Assembly: GCA_943737045.1 (NCBI GenBank) | Contig: CALSFV010000027.1 | Coordinates: forward strand, 558,001-622,000 | Direction: 5' to 3' | Origin: Parapristionchus giblindavisi | Lineage: Eukaryota; Nematoda; Chromadorea; Rhabditida; Diplogasteridae | DNA: 64,000 bases | Made by a program: the position numbers and the translations under genes | Notes under the pieces: model-generated | The model's database searches: none | What the model saw: only the letters and a program-made list of their open reading frames with translations | Told to the model about the DNA's origin: nothing | Part shown: positions 24,501-33,780 of the stretch, one piece after another | How positions within the stretch are numbered: position 1 is the stretch's first letter | How the letters are laid out: every line of letters begins with the position of its first letter

Positions 24501-24579
24501 ATATGATATTGATAATCGTCGTTCAGGTGATGGTGAAATCGACTACGAGGAGTTCGTCAAGATGATGTCCAATCAATAA
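11038..24579 (+). CDS. cal-1: Calmodulin-like EF-hand protein CAL-1 (7 exons)
   Basis: Coding exons: 11038-11100, 20373-20429, 20781-20909, 23964-24025, 24190-24313, 24382-24448, 24527-24579; 184 residues. Four canonical EF-hand loops lie at residues 57-68 ([12 protein letters not shown]), 93-104 ([12 protein letters not shown]), 129-140 ([12 protein letters not shown]) and 165-176 ([12 protein letters not shown]), each with acidic residues at positions 1, 3 and 12. All four should therefore bind calcium. A 40-residue N-terminal extension and a body starting [20 protein letters not shown] distinguish it from true calmodulin; the body matches nematode CAL-1 as I remember it. It is an intracellular calcium sensor with unknown targets. 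Every junction is GT..AG and all frames join. The 9.3-kb first intron is packed with MITEs and simple repeats. Start choice: first ATG of the open first exon; another ATG lies in exon 2. Confidence 0.93.
11741..11851. mobile_element. MITE family A copy (intact TTAA flanks)
   Basis: A palindrome of about 111 bp in cal-1 intron 1. TTAA occurs at 11737-11740 and 11852-11855; the arms carry CCCCAAGCTAATTTTACGCT and its inverse AAATTAGCTTGGGG. Confidence 0.9.
12331..12680 (+). mobile_element. SINE-like element with TTAA-type inverted ends
   Basis: The ends are inverted repeats: TTAAAGAAGGGGA on the left and TCCCCTTCTTTAA on the right. The interior includes an exact pol III B-box (GGTTCGATTCC at about 12478) preceded by a weaker A-box-like TAAGTGGTTACATGG. 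A second, more diverged copy of the internal and right part lies at 32036-32312. It therefore combines a tRNA-like internal promoter with DNA-transposon-like termini. Whether it moved by retrotransposition or as a TIR element is unresolved. Confidence 0.75.
13215..13227. repeat. Poly(G) run
   Basis: Thirteen consecutive G residues inside a CT-rich low-complexity stretch (about 12860-13230) made of scattered CACTCTCTC words. Confidence 0.95.
13382..13457. mobile_element. MITE family A fragment
   Basis: Contains CTCTACTCTGGCCACAC and a TCTACGAGAGAGC centre and ends GTGCCTTTAAA, but the right inner arm is missing. Confidence 0.55.
14030..14092. repeat. (TAA)n microsatellite
   Basis: About twenty ATA/TAA trinucleotides in cal-1 intron 1. 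Such tracts can be the tails of RTE retrotransposons, but no upstream element is recognisable. Confidence 0.95.
14640..14732. repeat. GA-rich microsatellite
   Basis: Interrupted GA dinucleotides, with looser purine-rich flanks from about 14390. Confidence 0.9.
15066..15178. mobile_element. MITE family B copy (TTAA-flanked)
   Basis: The ends AGGGAGCGTTACCTCTCTCA and its inverse are flanked by TTAA at 15062-15065 and 15179-15182. The inner arms read AATGGCCTCTTC / GAAGAGACCATT around a CTAACAACGAGAGAGC centre. Two further copies lie at 21596-21718 and 46055-46117. Confidence 0.88.
15764..15876. mobile_element. MITE family A copy (near-consensus)
   Basis: One of the best preserved copies: AGGCACAACCCAAGC at the left end, CAATGCTCTCTCGTAGAC in the middle, GGCCAGAGCGGAGAG on the right arm. 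TTAA lies at 15760-15763 and 15877-15880. Confidence 0.92.
15930..16040. mobile_element. MITE family A copy
   Basis: Only about 50 bp from the previous copy, a clustered insertion. TTAA is present at 15926-15929 and 16041-16044. The arms read GAAACTCTCCGCC and ATGCGGAGAGTC. Confidence 0.9.
16432..16527. mobile_element. MITE family A copy, internally deleted
   Basis: The left end AGGCACACCCCAACC and the right end GTTTGTCACT are retained, but the centre is shortened to about 95 bp. Right TTAA at 16528-16531; the left has mutated to TTAG. Confidence 0.8.
18450..18505. repeat. (GA)n microsatellite
   Basis: GA dinucleotides with AAAG interruptions in cal-1 intron 1. Confidence 0.93.
19000..19080. 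repeat. CT-rich microsatellite
   Basis: CTCTCC/CTCTCT units; a similar tract lies at 19235-19315. Both generate long but meaningless open frames. Confidence 0.85.
19885..19995. mobile_element. MITE family A copy
   Basis: Well preserved: AGGCATACCCCAAGC to GCTTGGGGTGTGCAT. The flanking tetranucleotide is TGAA on both sides rather than TTAA, suggesting that the target can deviate from TTAA. Confidence 0.85.
20598..20708. mobile_element. MITE family A copy in cal-1 intron 2
   Basis: Left TTAA at 20594-20597; right flank CCTTTATG. The arms read AACTCTCCGCTGTGGC and ACCAGAGCGGAGAGTC. It sits 72 bp upstream of exon 3. Confidence 0.87.
21596..21718. mobile_element. MITE family B copy
   Basis: TTAA at 21592-21595 and 21719-21722. 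The right arm GAGAGGTGACGCTCCCT is nearly identical to the copy at 15066; the left arm is more diverged. Confidence 0.85.
21862..22126. mobile_element. MITE family C copy 1 (TA-flanked TIR)
   Basis: The left end TTGAGCGTATAAAAATCACT and the right end ACATTTTATACGCACAA are inverted repeats immediately flanked by TA. The 265-bp interior, GC-rich around GAGGCGGGGCGAGATC, is found in inverted orientation in copy 2 at 25827-26083. TA flanks are typical of Tc1/mariner-type movement. Confidence 0.88.
23525..23690. mobile_element. Possible fold-back fragment
   Basis: GCACGTCACAGGCGTAGGGG and a later CCTCCTCCAATGG..GGCGTCACGTTTG form an imperfect inverted pair. Similar words (GTAGGCGGAGG, GTGACGTCA, GTTTGCCAAAGTT) occur at 46505-46615. 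I take this as an old element, with low certainty. Confidence 0.35.
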
Positions 24580-24738
24580 TCGATCGCCTACCGTACCCTT
24601 CCCATTCCAGTGAGAACACGGGATATTTTAATGTTGGTTTAACTTTTTTTTATGAGTACCCTATATTTATACAATTTTTCTTCTTCTGTTAACTACCTCG
24701 AAAATGCGCGCCAATCTATTTAAATCAGTTCGGTTTAA

Positions 24739-24848
24739 AGTGACAGTTAATTTGAAATTCGCCGCTTTGGCCACACTCTCTCGTTTTCTGTGTCTACGCG
24801 AGAGCGTTGCCAGAGCGGAAAGTTCAATGAACTCGTGGTGTGTTCACC
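24739..24848. mobile_element. MITE family A copy in cal-1 3' region
   Basis: TTAA at 24735-24738; arms ATTCGCCGCTTTGGCC and GCCAGAGCGGAAAG. It lies 160 bp after the stop codon and would be inside the 3' UTR if the poly(A) signal at 25347 is used. Confidence 0.82.
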
Positions 24849-25008
24849 GTAAATCTAACACTGTTAATTTCAGATTCTTCTCAGCGGACCTCTTCCGTAC
24901 TGATACTCAGCCAATCCTTTCGTCACTATTACTATATGTACAGCTAACAAGCCTCGTTTACATTATCCTTACATACTTTTGTACTGCCTCGCGCCAATTT
25001 TCAATAAC

Positions 25009-25098
25009 CATAGCCCCGCCCCCAATTATCTATGACTGTAGCCCCGCCCACAATTATCTATGACTGTAGCCCCGCCCATAATTACTGTAGCCCCGCCC
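25009..25098. repeat. Tandem 26-27-bp repeat with CCCCGCCC core
   Basis: Four successive TAGCCCCGCCC cores, the first three joined by AATTATCTATGACTG spacers and the last shortened. It lies about 430 bp after the cal-1 stop and probably in its 3' UTR. Confidence 0.85.
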
Positions 25099-25346
25099 TC
25101 TACCCCTTTTCCATACATACAATGTCACAGTCATCTCTCCGCACAATTCCCTCGCCAACACTCCACAACCCGCACAACCATGAGACTTATGTACATACAC
25201 TTGCTAGTCTCTGGCTCCGGTTTTGATCCCGGTCGCCGGACCTGGTCCCTGCTCTTATCTCGTCCTATCTATCGTTTTTATGCTACTAAGTATATATATA
25301 TATTATTGTGGTCTAGTACACTGTAAATATACACGTGTGTTAAAGA

Positions 25347-25352
25347 AATAAA
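25347..25352 (+). promoter_or_regulatory. Candidate poly(A) signal for cal-1
   Basis: An AATAAA hexamer 768 bp downstream of the cal-1 stop codon, in an AT-rich setting. No closer exact AATAAA was noticed on the plus strand. A 3' UTR this long would be unusual for a nematode, so a variant signal nearer the stop may be used instead. Confidence 0.4.
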
Positions 25353-25826
25353 TCATGTACTAAATCGTGTGATCATCATTACATTTACATTAAATTACAG
25401 CATGTTTATCAGCAAATTAGCGTGTTTAAAAAAAATGCATATTTATCGTTTCTTACAATTTACAAATCAAATTAAAAGTGAAATCATTGATAGTGCGGGC
25501 GATAAAATAAGAAGAAACGAAAAGAACGGCAACAGCAAAGTCACAGTATTACATTACGAATATGAGAATTAAAAAGCACAGAGTTTTGCAAAGTTAGGTG
25601 GTGTTACATTTTTTCCTCCGCCGCGTCTCCGTCGTTACGGCGTGCGCACGTTTTGAAAAATGGAACACCACCTTTCAGTTGAATTTTCTAGGGAGCTTGT
25701 TATGTCAGCTGGGTCGCCATCAAGATTCTCCAAAGAATTCGATCGTCATTACATCAATACATGTAATAAATCATACGATGTTGACTGTCGCTAAATGTAG
25801 GAAGAGTCTTGCTTGACGTCTTACTA

Positions 25827-26083
25827 TTGTGCGTATAAAATGTACTTGCATAAGAAAATGACACTATGCTCTAAAGAACGGAAGTCTGAGCGAACTAGAT
25901 CGTCTGAACGAGCTAGGCTAGATCTCGCCCCGCCTCTCGATTGTCTCTCCCCAGCCTCTCCCTAACCCGGTTGACCTTCGCCGCGCGCTATATGATATAA
26001 AAGAGATCGGCATAGTTTATGAACCATACAAAACAAGAAATTGTCTCTTCTACAAATAAAACAAGTGAATTTTATACGCTCAA
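25827..26083. mobile_element. MITE family C copy 2 (TA-flanked, inverted to copy 1)
   Basis: Begins TTGTGCGTATAAAATGTACT and ends TGAATTTTATACGCTCAA, with TA on each side. It is collinear with the reverse complement of 21862-22126, so the two copies form a 4-kb spaced inverted pair around cal-1 exons 4-7. Confidence 0.88.
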
Positions 26084-26967
26084 TAGACCTGACCGCAAAG
26101 ACGTGCAAACATTGAGTGTTGGGCAAGTGTTTTATTGAACAGCGGTAGGGGTGAATATCTAGATATGCGAAATAGTAAAAGACATATTAATTAATTAATT
26201 TATTTATTTATTTTATCCAATTTATTTATTTTATCCATTTTATTTTAATATTCTAATAAAGTTACTGTAGCGACTACCTTCATTCATAATTAGTTCACTC
26301 TGCAATAATACTATTCAAATTGGTATAAACCAATTACCTATCATTCATAATATTATCTCACTAGTGTATAAGACCATTCCATCGCCAACCACATCACCCA
26401 ATTATTTGTATTATAAATAAATATATTGAATATAATCCTTTGTATTACACACTACCATTGTACCAAATAAGGGCAAGGGTAGTTCTTTATTTTTTTTATT
26501 TTTTTATTTGATACACACGTGACAGGTGAGACAGCAAATACAGAAACGATGAGAAAAATAATTATCATAATGATAGAAAGGACTTGAGGAAGGTGACAGG
26601 GGTTTATCGATAGCTATCAAATCGCCAGTGATCCAGTTTGAGTGAGGTGGACGAGGTCTCAGAACGGGAAGGGGACCGTTCAGATCCATGTGAGGGATTG
26701 GATCATAATGGAATCACCGGGATAGACAACTAAAGATTGAGTACTTCGACTTGTAAAGTATGGGGAATTTGGGGATGGCGAAATAGATGAAATTTGATAG
26801 ATTGAATTGACAACAGTGGATTACAGATACGATGTAAATTACACAAAAAACGAGTAGTACGATGTGCAAATGAGCTACGAAGATTCTCTCTTTTAGCAAT
26901 TGGAATGTGAATAGAGAATGCATTGTGACGAGAATTACAATTTCGTAAAGCATTGTAATCAGACATA

Positions 26968-27663
26968 CAGTAGCGCCCATAAGTCTGAATACACTTTTTA
27001 ATTCTCTTGTAATTTTTGGGTCAGTTGAGATATCAAGCTGTAATGTGGACATTATGTACCCAATGTATGTATGTATTCGATACCCTTATAAGGTCTCACG
27101 GGCCTTTCTGGTTATTGCATAGCGATGACGCAACCGAGCAATACTTTTTCGAAAATTCATTATTCTTTCAATGATTTTTTCGTACTTGTCAAACTTCGTG
27201 AGCATTGAGAGAACTACAAGGCCTATCCAGAAAAGAAGTTTTAGGTTGCTGCGAATTCGGGTATTGGCTGCAGACTTGCTGCAATTTCGCGGTCGCAAAA
27301 TCATATCTCGGCTTCTAGAATAGCTTTAAAGGAGTTCAAAGCTGCAAACTGATTCTCTTGGTCATTCCTGATAATCCTGTAAGTTTGGTAGCGGTAGCTC
27401 ATCCTCATGGATCGAAAAAGTCACTTTTTTACAAGACCCAACTTTGAAGGTTCACAATTCTGAGGGCGGACCTTGTAAAAATCTGGTTTTTGGATAGGAA
27501 TGTAGAAAATATATTACTTAATCGATACCCCGCTTTTTAGAGCGAGTGCTAATCTTTCTTGCCTGCGGCAGTCGATTATCTGAAGGATAGTGGTTTAGGC
27601 CGCGCTCCCTTCTCATCTCGCAACCCGTACACATCTCTAAGCTTTTCACACTGCTCAACGAGC
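26968..27663 (+). repeat. Left terminal inverted repeat of the 6.2-kb element
   Basis: Matches the reverse complement of 32452-33145 along nearly its full length, with scattered substitutions. The subterminal GATGACGCAACCGAGCAATA lies about 155 bp from the end and is also present, slightly changed, in the fold-back element at 62531. Confidence 0.9.
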
Positions 27664-28069
27664 TTTGATAGATGAAATCATTCTAAAACGTATTCTCGCT
27701 AATCCTGAACATCATAGTCTATAAAAGAAAGCGTTTTTGATCTTCTTTGATCGAATGAAACAACTTTTCGTTATTAATTCGTTATAAAATTACGGACGCC
27801 TCGGTTGGCATACTGTAAGTAAAAAAGTTGGCGTTCAGGTTGCGATAGCCTTACATTCGCTTCGTGCGGCTCTTTCCGCTATTCTTTTTCATTTTTTCTG
27901 TTATTATTTAGTTATCTTTATGTTATTCTGTAGTTTACTACTTCATTCGTGTTCGGTAGTCCTTTTTGTTATCAATACATTCTCGGTAACTTTCAATTTC
28001 TCGAGGAAAAAGCTTGGTTTGTGATTTCGAAAAAAAGTAGTTTATATTGAATAACCGAAACAAACTATA

Positions 28070-28075
28070 TTTATT
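28070..28075 (-). promoter_or_regulatory. Poly(A) signal of the transposase gene
   Basis: AATAAA on the minus strand 32 bp beyond the transposase stop codon. Confidence 0.6.
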
Positions 28076-28106
28076 CAACGAAATTAGGTATATAACGTGA
28101 ATAAGA

Positions 28107-30798
28107 TTAATCCGCGTCATCCTCCGTGTCATCTTCTGTATCCATATCCTCCATCATTGATCCAATCAGCAGATGCAGCTGGTTATGCGTGCCAGATCGA
28201 GCGAGAAGTGAGGCATCAAGATCTTCTTCATCTTCTTCTTCCTCAGGTAATTCAGCTTCTAGATTAGTGTCCACAGGGTGAGCACACACTGGGCGGGTTT
28301 GATCCTCCCATAGTTTCTAAATTACGAAATGTTTTAGTGTGATTAAAATTAAATTTACCTTCATTCTTTCGTGTTCATCCTTCGCCATCTTCTCAGTTGC
28401 ATACGGGGTCAAAGACATATTAGCCCTCTCCTATTTTTATGCATAATCAATTCGAATTAGTATGCATATAGTCGAATACCTCATAAACTTGGTCCTTTAT
28501 CTGCTTGCGCCACTTGAAAGTAGCTGGAGTCTTGGCATTCCGATATAGAATCATCTTTCGCGTGTTATTATGGTATCTTTTCTTTGATTCCTGTATAATA
28601 TTACAATTAAAATCGTAACAATTAATATTTTGATATTTGCCGACCACTATTCTTGTTCCTTCTCTCTCTTCCTCCTTTAATTCATTCCAGTGAATTACAG
28701 TTAGTTCAGTTCGAAGTTCATGTCCCTCTCTTAAACATTTCGGTTAAAAACGCTCTTTTTATCAATGATTCTGACCTCGAGAAGTAATTCTCCTTTGTGG
28801 CATAACGCCATGCCATTGCATTCACCGACTCGACCTGGCTTGTCACTAGGAACCAGCAAACAGATTTGATGTCCTCTATGTTCTTAGCGGTGAATATTAT
28901 AGTCTTCAAACGCTTATAAGCTGGATCACCAATATCTATGTATTCAGGTCCTTCGGTGGCATGTGGTGCCGAGTGTACACACTTGGGGAATCGGGATAGT
29001 TCAGGATACTGTAATTGTTATGCATTTGCATAAATGGAAATTTATTGATCGATAAATAAATTGATTCTTACAGAGGAGAAATCATGCACTCCCGCAATAC
29101 AAAGGAGGCTGGCTTGAAACATTTGAGAGGCAAGCTCTCCATCACCAGCCGATGATGTCACAGCATGGTACGCTTTATTTATTAACGTCCGGATCCAGGT
29201 CCTCACCACACTCATGTAGTTGGGGCTCGAAATCTAAGAAGAGAAAATCGATATTCTCGTATATGCGGATACAGTACCTTCATTAGGTTTATCACCATGT
29301 TGCGAAAGAAATGCCATGGGTCATAGAAATGTGTGATAGTGGGAAAGTCCTTCATCATCATACAACAGCTTTATGTCTATCTGTCACAATACAGTCTATG
29401 TGCTGTATTCCTCCAATCTTAGCTCCCAACTCTTCCAGGCCTTTCTGTAATGCACGGACCTAAATATCGATTTATTTGATTATTGATTTTTTGCATGACT
29501 AATATCTCACTTCCAAAGTTCCAGAAGAACCTGTCTCTTTCTTGTGCATGAGCACGTGATGGAGAACATCTCCAGTATCAGCATCCATCAAGAAATATCT
29601 ACACCACATGGCCGAATGACCACGTGAATCGAAGGAACCATCACCAGCTAACTTCAGCTTGCCTCCCTGTAAGCGCATGTTTATAATCTATCGATCGATA
29701 CTGTGCATGATTATCGATTATCGATTGATTCTTACATTTGATAGTTTCTCCTTCAGTCGCTCGAATATTCCATCTTGTACTTTCACAAACTGTTTATGAA
29801 CAGCCGGAACTACGTATGATCTCTTGATCCGGTTAAAAGATGACTTTGATAGTCGATTCATACCGAAAGTTGAGACAAACTGATTGGCCTTCTGTAATTC
29901 AATCGATAATGCGCGTTACCGTAATCCCGCTCACTAACCGTGTAACCTACAGCGGTTACGGTAGCAGCCGTTACCACGTCTACATTGACCTTCTTCAACT
30001 TCTCATTGTTGGAAGCATTGGCTGTTTGTAATATTTTGCTATTTGACCACGTCCATTTGTTTCCACAAGTATTACAATTTCCCCTGCATGTAATGGCCAA
30101 CTGCTCCTGATGGAATGCGAGAGAGTTCTCTCCATTAGAGCACTTGGTACAGGGACGGAGCATATTTATCATGGCACCCGTTTCTATGATAACATAGTCA
30201 GTTGAGGGGGCACCAGTAGTGGTAGGCTTAGGGGGTGTCCAGTTTGGATCATTATGAAGATCATTCACCTGATATATTCACATTTTGACGAATATTGATT
30301 AGTGCAATATCCTAATAATCGATTTACTTACAGTATCGGAGCGGAAGTTACAGAGACGACAAGGAGGATGTACTGGAGAGAAGAAATGAGATGGAGATGG
30401 AGGGAGAAGAGGTTGTAGAGGAGGGTGAGGAAGAACAGGGGTTGGTGGAGGTGAGTGAGTAGGATCGATGTCCTCTCTCTGTAACAGGTGATTCGTTTTT
30501 GTACTCATTTTTATTTTATTTTGATAAAGAATATTGATTTAATAAATACCTGATTGATTGGTACTGCATCCGGACGGAGAATATGTGTAGTGGGGGTATT
30601 GATGAATGATGAAGGTTCGAAATGACTCTCACATATGCGTGGGCGATTGCGAGCATTGAGACGACATTCTAGGCTTTCCTTTTCTTGATCATTCTTAGAC
30701 AAATTATCGATCCATTTTTCGCGCAATCCTCTCTTTACTGTAAACGACACTAACTCTTTTCGAAGAGTTAGTTTGAGACAATATGCACATGTTTCCAT
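28107..30798 (-). pseudogene. THAP-domain DDE transposase, two frameshifts
   Basis: Eleven minus-strand exons: 30798-30550, 30478-30332, 30268-29939, 29891-29736, 29666-29511, 29459-29278, 29233-29072, 29008-28648, 28590-28480, 28430-28359, 28316-28107. Exon 1 is a THAP zinc finger (C4, C7, W29, C56, H59, DAVP at 77-80). A proline-rich linker follows, then a four-cysteine segment (C172, C175, C197, C200). The catalytic signature comes next: GDGSFDSRGHSA (D about 303), VTDRH (D about 373) and TSQVES (E about 521). The tail is acidic. This layout is that of THAP-containing cut-and-paste transposases. One base is missing near 29355-29365 and one is extra in the CCC run near 28724, so continuous reading needs two corrections; the copy is probably inactive unless these are assembly errors. 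The exon 3 donor could also be 12 bp earlier, in frame. It lies 126 bp downstream of the P2X7-like gene. Confidence 0.85.
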
Positions 30799-30924
30799 CT
30801 ACAATAGAGGCGATATACAGAAGGGTTACTGTATCAGAAGGGTTGCATGTATCACGTATCGATTATTGACAGATTTCACACACATACATTGATCAATTAA
30901 GTCAATAAAAGCTTTATCGGCATT

Positions 30925-31617
30925 TTAAGAAATATCAAAACATTCGATGTTCTTAAATCCGGAGTATACGGTAGATGGCCACTTCTTCCGGATTGAGTAG
31001 ACCACACAAGCGGGTAGGCGAATCCGTCTTCCTTTGCCCATTGGTCCGATAGTTTTTGCGATCAGGACTCGATAAGCTCCGTACCGTTTTCTCCTAACAA
31101 GTATGATCAATTTCATTACAGTATTCCAGCCATTTATGAATTGCATACTCTATCAGTTATAGTGAATGTTAGAAAAGACTTACTTATTTTCATCTTCCTC
31201 GTAACAACTTCCGATGTACAGTGAATGGAGTTCCGCTGATGTCGATGCTATCTGTGATGCGAAAATATAGATCAAAGATCACAAATCAGAGAATGAGCGT
31301 ACCTTATCATCCAGTATGTAATCGATAAAGAAGGCATCAGAGCAGATACATTCGTGAGACTGCCCCAATTTTTTCTCCACGCCCTCCTTGTGTAGTTTGC
31401 CCTTCTTATTAAGAGCCAAGGAGAAGAGGGATTGACAACAGTAATCGTTCTCATATCGTTCATCAATCGATGGACACATATTACACTTACATAGAGCTGT
31501 TTCATCCTTATCTACTCCTTTTGCAAATAGTTCCATCTCTCGATCATCTTTTTCTTTCATCTTTTTCAGAGCTTTTGATGTCTCCGAGCGAGATGGCAGA
31601 AAATCATCATAATCCAT
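30925..31617 (-). CDS. P2X7 receptor ballast-domain-like zinc protein
   Basis: Three exons (31617-31303, 31251-31184, 31093-30925) give 183 residues. The N-terminal half has the cysteine cluster CKCNMCPS (43-50) and DYCC (58-61), then HECICSDAFFID (88-99). The C-terminal half has YGAYRVLIAK, GKGRRIRLPACVVYSIRKKWP (147-167) and YSGF (171-174). That order (CxC..C, CC, then YR..GKG.R..iP.C...IR..fP....Y.GF) is the pattern of the intracellular ballast domain of vertebrate P2X7, which binds zinc and guanine nucleotide; in invertebrates it occurs without the channel. No membrane segment is present, so it is likely intracellular. It lies inside the transposon, upstream of the transposase on the same strand. 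Its role there is unknown. The start is the first ATG, directly after a CTGTAG acceptor-like sequence. Confidence 0.82.
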
Positions 31618-32035
31618 CTACAGTATATGTATATATCACTTGAAAACACATGAAATCAGAATTACACCAAAAAATAACGTAAGCAAGAGTTGAAAATTTA
31701 AAAAAATGAAGACTACGCGTCTCCTCTCGCTCTCATATGCAAATTTATGCAAATTTATCTCTCAGAGTCATATCGATTGATTTGAGTGAAACAAGGACCA
31801 GTGATCTACCAGACACTTCTCTTGAATTGAACTATACCTAAATTAGCTTGCTTCTGGTTATTTAATTCCACTTGACTTTTTCTGAACATTTATCCCAATG
31901 CATTATTTTACCGTAATATTGAGAAAAAGAGAGTGAGAGCGGAAAGTAACGATAAATCAAGAGGGAGAGAGAACAACTCTCTTGTATTCCATTCCCTATC
32001 GGTAGAAAGATCTAATGGATTTGAGAAGACCAGAC

Positions 32036-32312
32036 CGTGGCATGTGTGGTGCATTGGCTAGTTGCCAGCTCTTGTAACCGCGCCTCACGTGTTCTATTCC
32101 CTTTGGCTGTTCAATCTTTTGTGAATCGTTTTCATTCAGATTCAAAATCTCGCGCCTTTACCCTGGACTTGGATAAGACTTTCCTCCATGATTACAGTAT
32201 TTCAAAGCTCTTATTATTTTTATGGAAAATTGTTTTTGCATACAAGGAGATGTGATCTATAGTTCTGCCTGAACAGTTTAGTCACGAAAAAACTCGAGGG
32301 TCCCCTTCTTTA
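32036..32312 (+). mobile_element. SINE-like element, second copy
   Basis: Matches the interior and right end of 12331-12680, sharing GGAGATGTGATCTATAGTTC, CACGAAAAAACTCGAGGG and TCCCCTTCTTTAA. The B-box is degenerate (TGTTCTATTCC) and no matching left inverted end is found. It lies between the P2X7-like gene start and the right TIR, so it inserted into the 6.2-kb transposon or belongs to its 5' flank. Confidence 0.7.
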
Positions 32313-32451
32313 AGCAAAATCTGACGAAAAACGAGCAAAGATCAAAGATCAAGTATCGAAAACACAAAGATCACAGACCAAAAACTGGATTCATACAGTG
32401 TCTCTCTATTCTGACTAATCAAATCACTAAAACCGGCTAAATCGTCATTGA

Positions 32452-33145
32452 GCAGTGTGAAAAGCCTAGAGATGTGTACTGGTCGCGAGATGAGAAGAGA
32501 GCGCGGCCTAAACGACTATCCTTCAGATAATCGACTGCCGCAGGCAAGAAAGATCAGCAATCGCTCTAAAAAGCGGGGAATCGATTATTTAATATATTTT
32601 CTACATTCCTATCCAAAAACCAGATTTTTACAATGTCCGCACTCAGAATTGTGATTTTTCAAAGTTGGGTCTTGTAAAAAAGTGACTTTTTCGATCCATG
32701 AAGATGAATGATGAGCTACCGCTACCAAACTTACAGGATTATCAGGAATGACCAAGAGAATCAGTTTGCAGCTTTGAACTCCTTTAAAGCTATTCTAGAA
32801 GTCGAGATATGATTTTGCGACCGCGATATTGCAGCAAGTCTGCAGCCAATACCCGAATTCGCAGCAACCTGAAACTTCTTTTCTGGATAGGCCTTGTAGT
32901 TCTCTCAATGCTCACGAAGTTTGATGAGTACGAAAAAATCCCTGAAAGAATAATGAATTTTCGAAAAAGTATTGTTCGGTAGCGTCACCACTATGCAATA
33001 ACCAGAAAGGCCCGTGAGACCTTATAAGGGTATTGAATACACACATACATTGGGTACATAATGTCCACATTACAGCTGGAACTCTCAACTGACCCAAAAA
33101 TTACAACAGAAATAAAAAGTGTAGTCAGACTTTTGGGCGCTACTG
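32452..33145 (-). repeat. Right terminal inverted repeat of the 6.2-kb element
   Basis: Inverse partner of 26968-27663; ends GGGCGCTACTG and is followed by TA. Confidence 0.9.
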
Positions 33146-33780
33146 TATGTACATCGACAAGTGAGCGAGTTCTCCTCCGTTGTATGTATACCATAAGTCA
33201 AACAACACTCCCGTCGGGAGTCGTTACAGTTACATGTGCAAAAGTTTCATTGAATGGAGATGAATTCTCTTAAAGATGAAAGGATCGATCTTGTGGATAA
33301 GAAGATTCCCCATGTTTTGGCCAAATTCATATGAAATGCTGACACGATAAATATTAGTATTATTATTATGATAGTAGCTAAAGTCCGCAGAATGCTGGAT
33401 AAGAGAAAAGATAAAGAAATGATTATTAAAGACCAAAGATCAAAGAGTACACCGTGGACAAAAATAGTGAATTGGGAAAGAAATAATACGAAAATGAAAT
33501 AGTAAATAAAATTTGAATATTCGAGAGAAGTGAAGAACGTATTCATCATTTACAATTATTGCCTAAATCATTTCGTACTGCGAGATGTTTCCTGATCGGT
33601 TGGTTGCGCATATTGTTAATTTCGAATATACATACATATTCATTCCCTCCATAATATAAATCGATAATTTTCACTGGCTCCTCTCAGGGTTGGTTTCCTT
33701 GATTTCGCATTGAACATCAAAACGATATATTCCTATTTACTTTTTTTTATCGTCTTTGAAAAAATTTATTTTAAAAAAAT

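Larger units (their letters stand above)
26968..33145 (-). mobile_element. 6.2-kb DNA transposon with ~0.7-kb TIRs, two genes
   Basis: The left arm (26968 to about 27663) and right arm (about 32452 to 33145) are inverted copies with an estimated 90% or greater identity by eye. The outermost bases read CAGTAGCGCCCA and are flanked by TA on both sides (26966-26967 and 33146-33147), consistent with a TA target-site duplication. The 4.8-kb interior carries two minus-strand genes: a P2X7-ballast-type protein (30925-31617) and a THAP-domain DDE transposase (28107-30798). CAGT ends plus TA recall Tc1/mariner, while the transposase is not of Tc1 type, so the superfamily is unresolved; Kolobok-like or Mutator-like relatives should be compared. 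The two frameshifts suggest this copy no longer makes full transposase. Confidence 0.88.
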
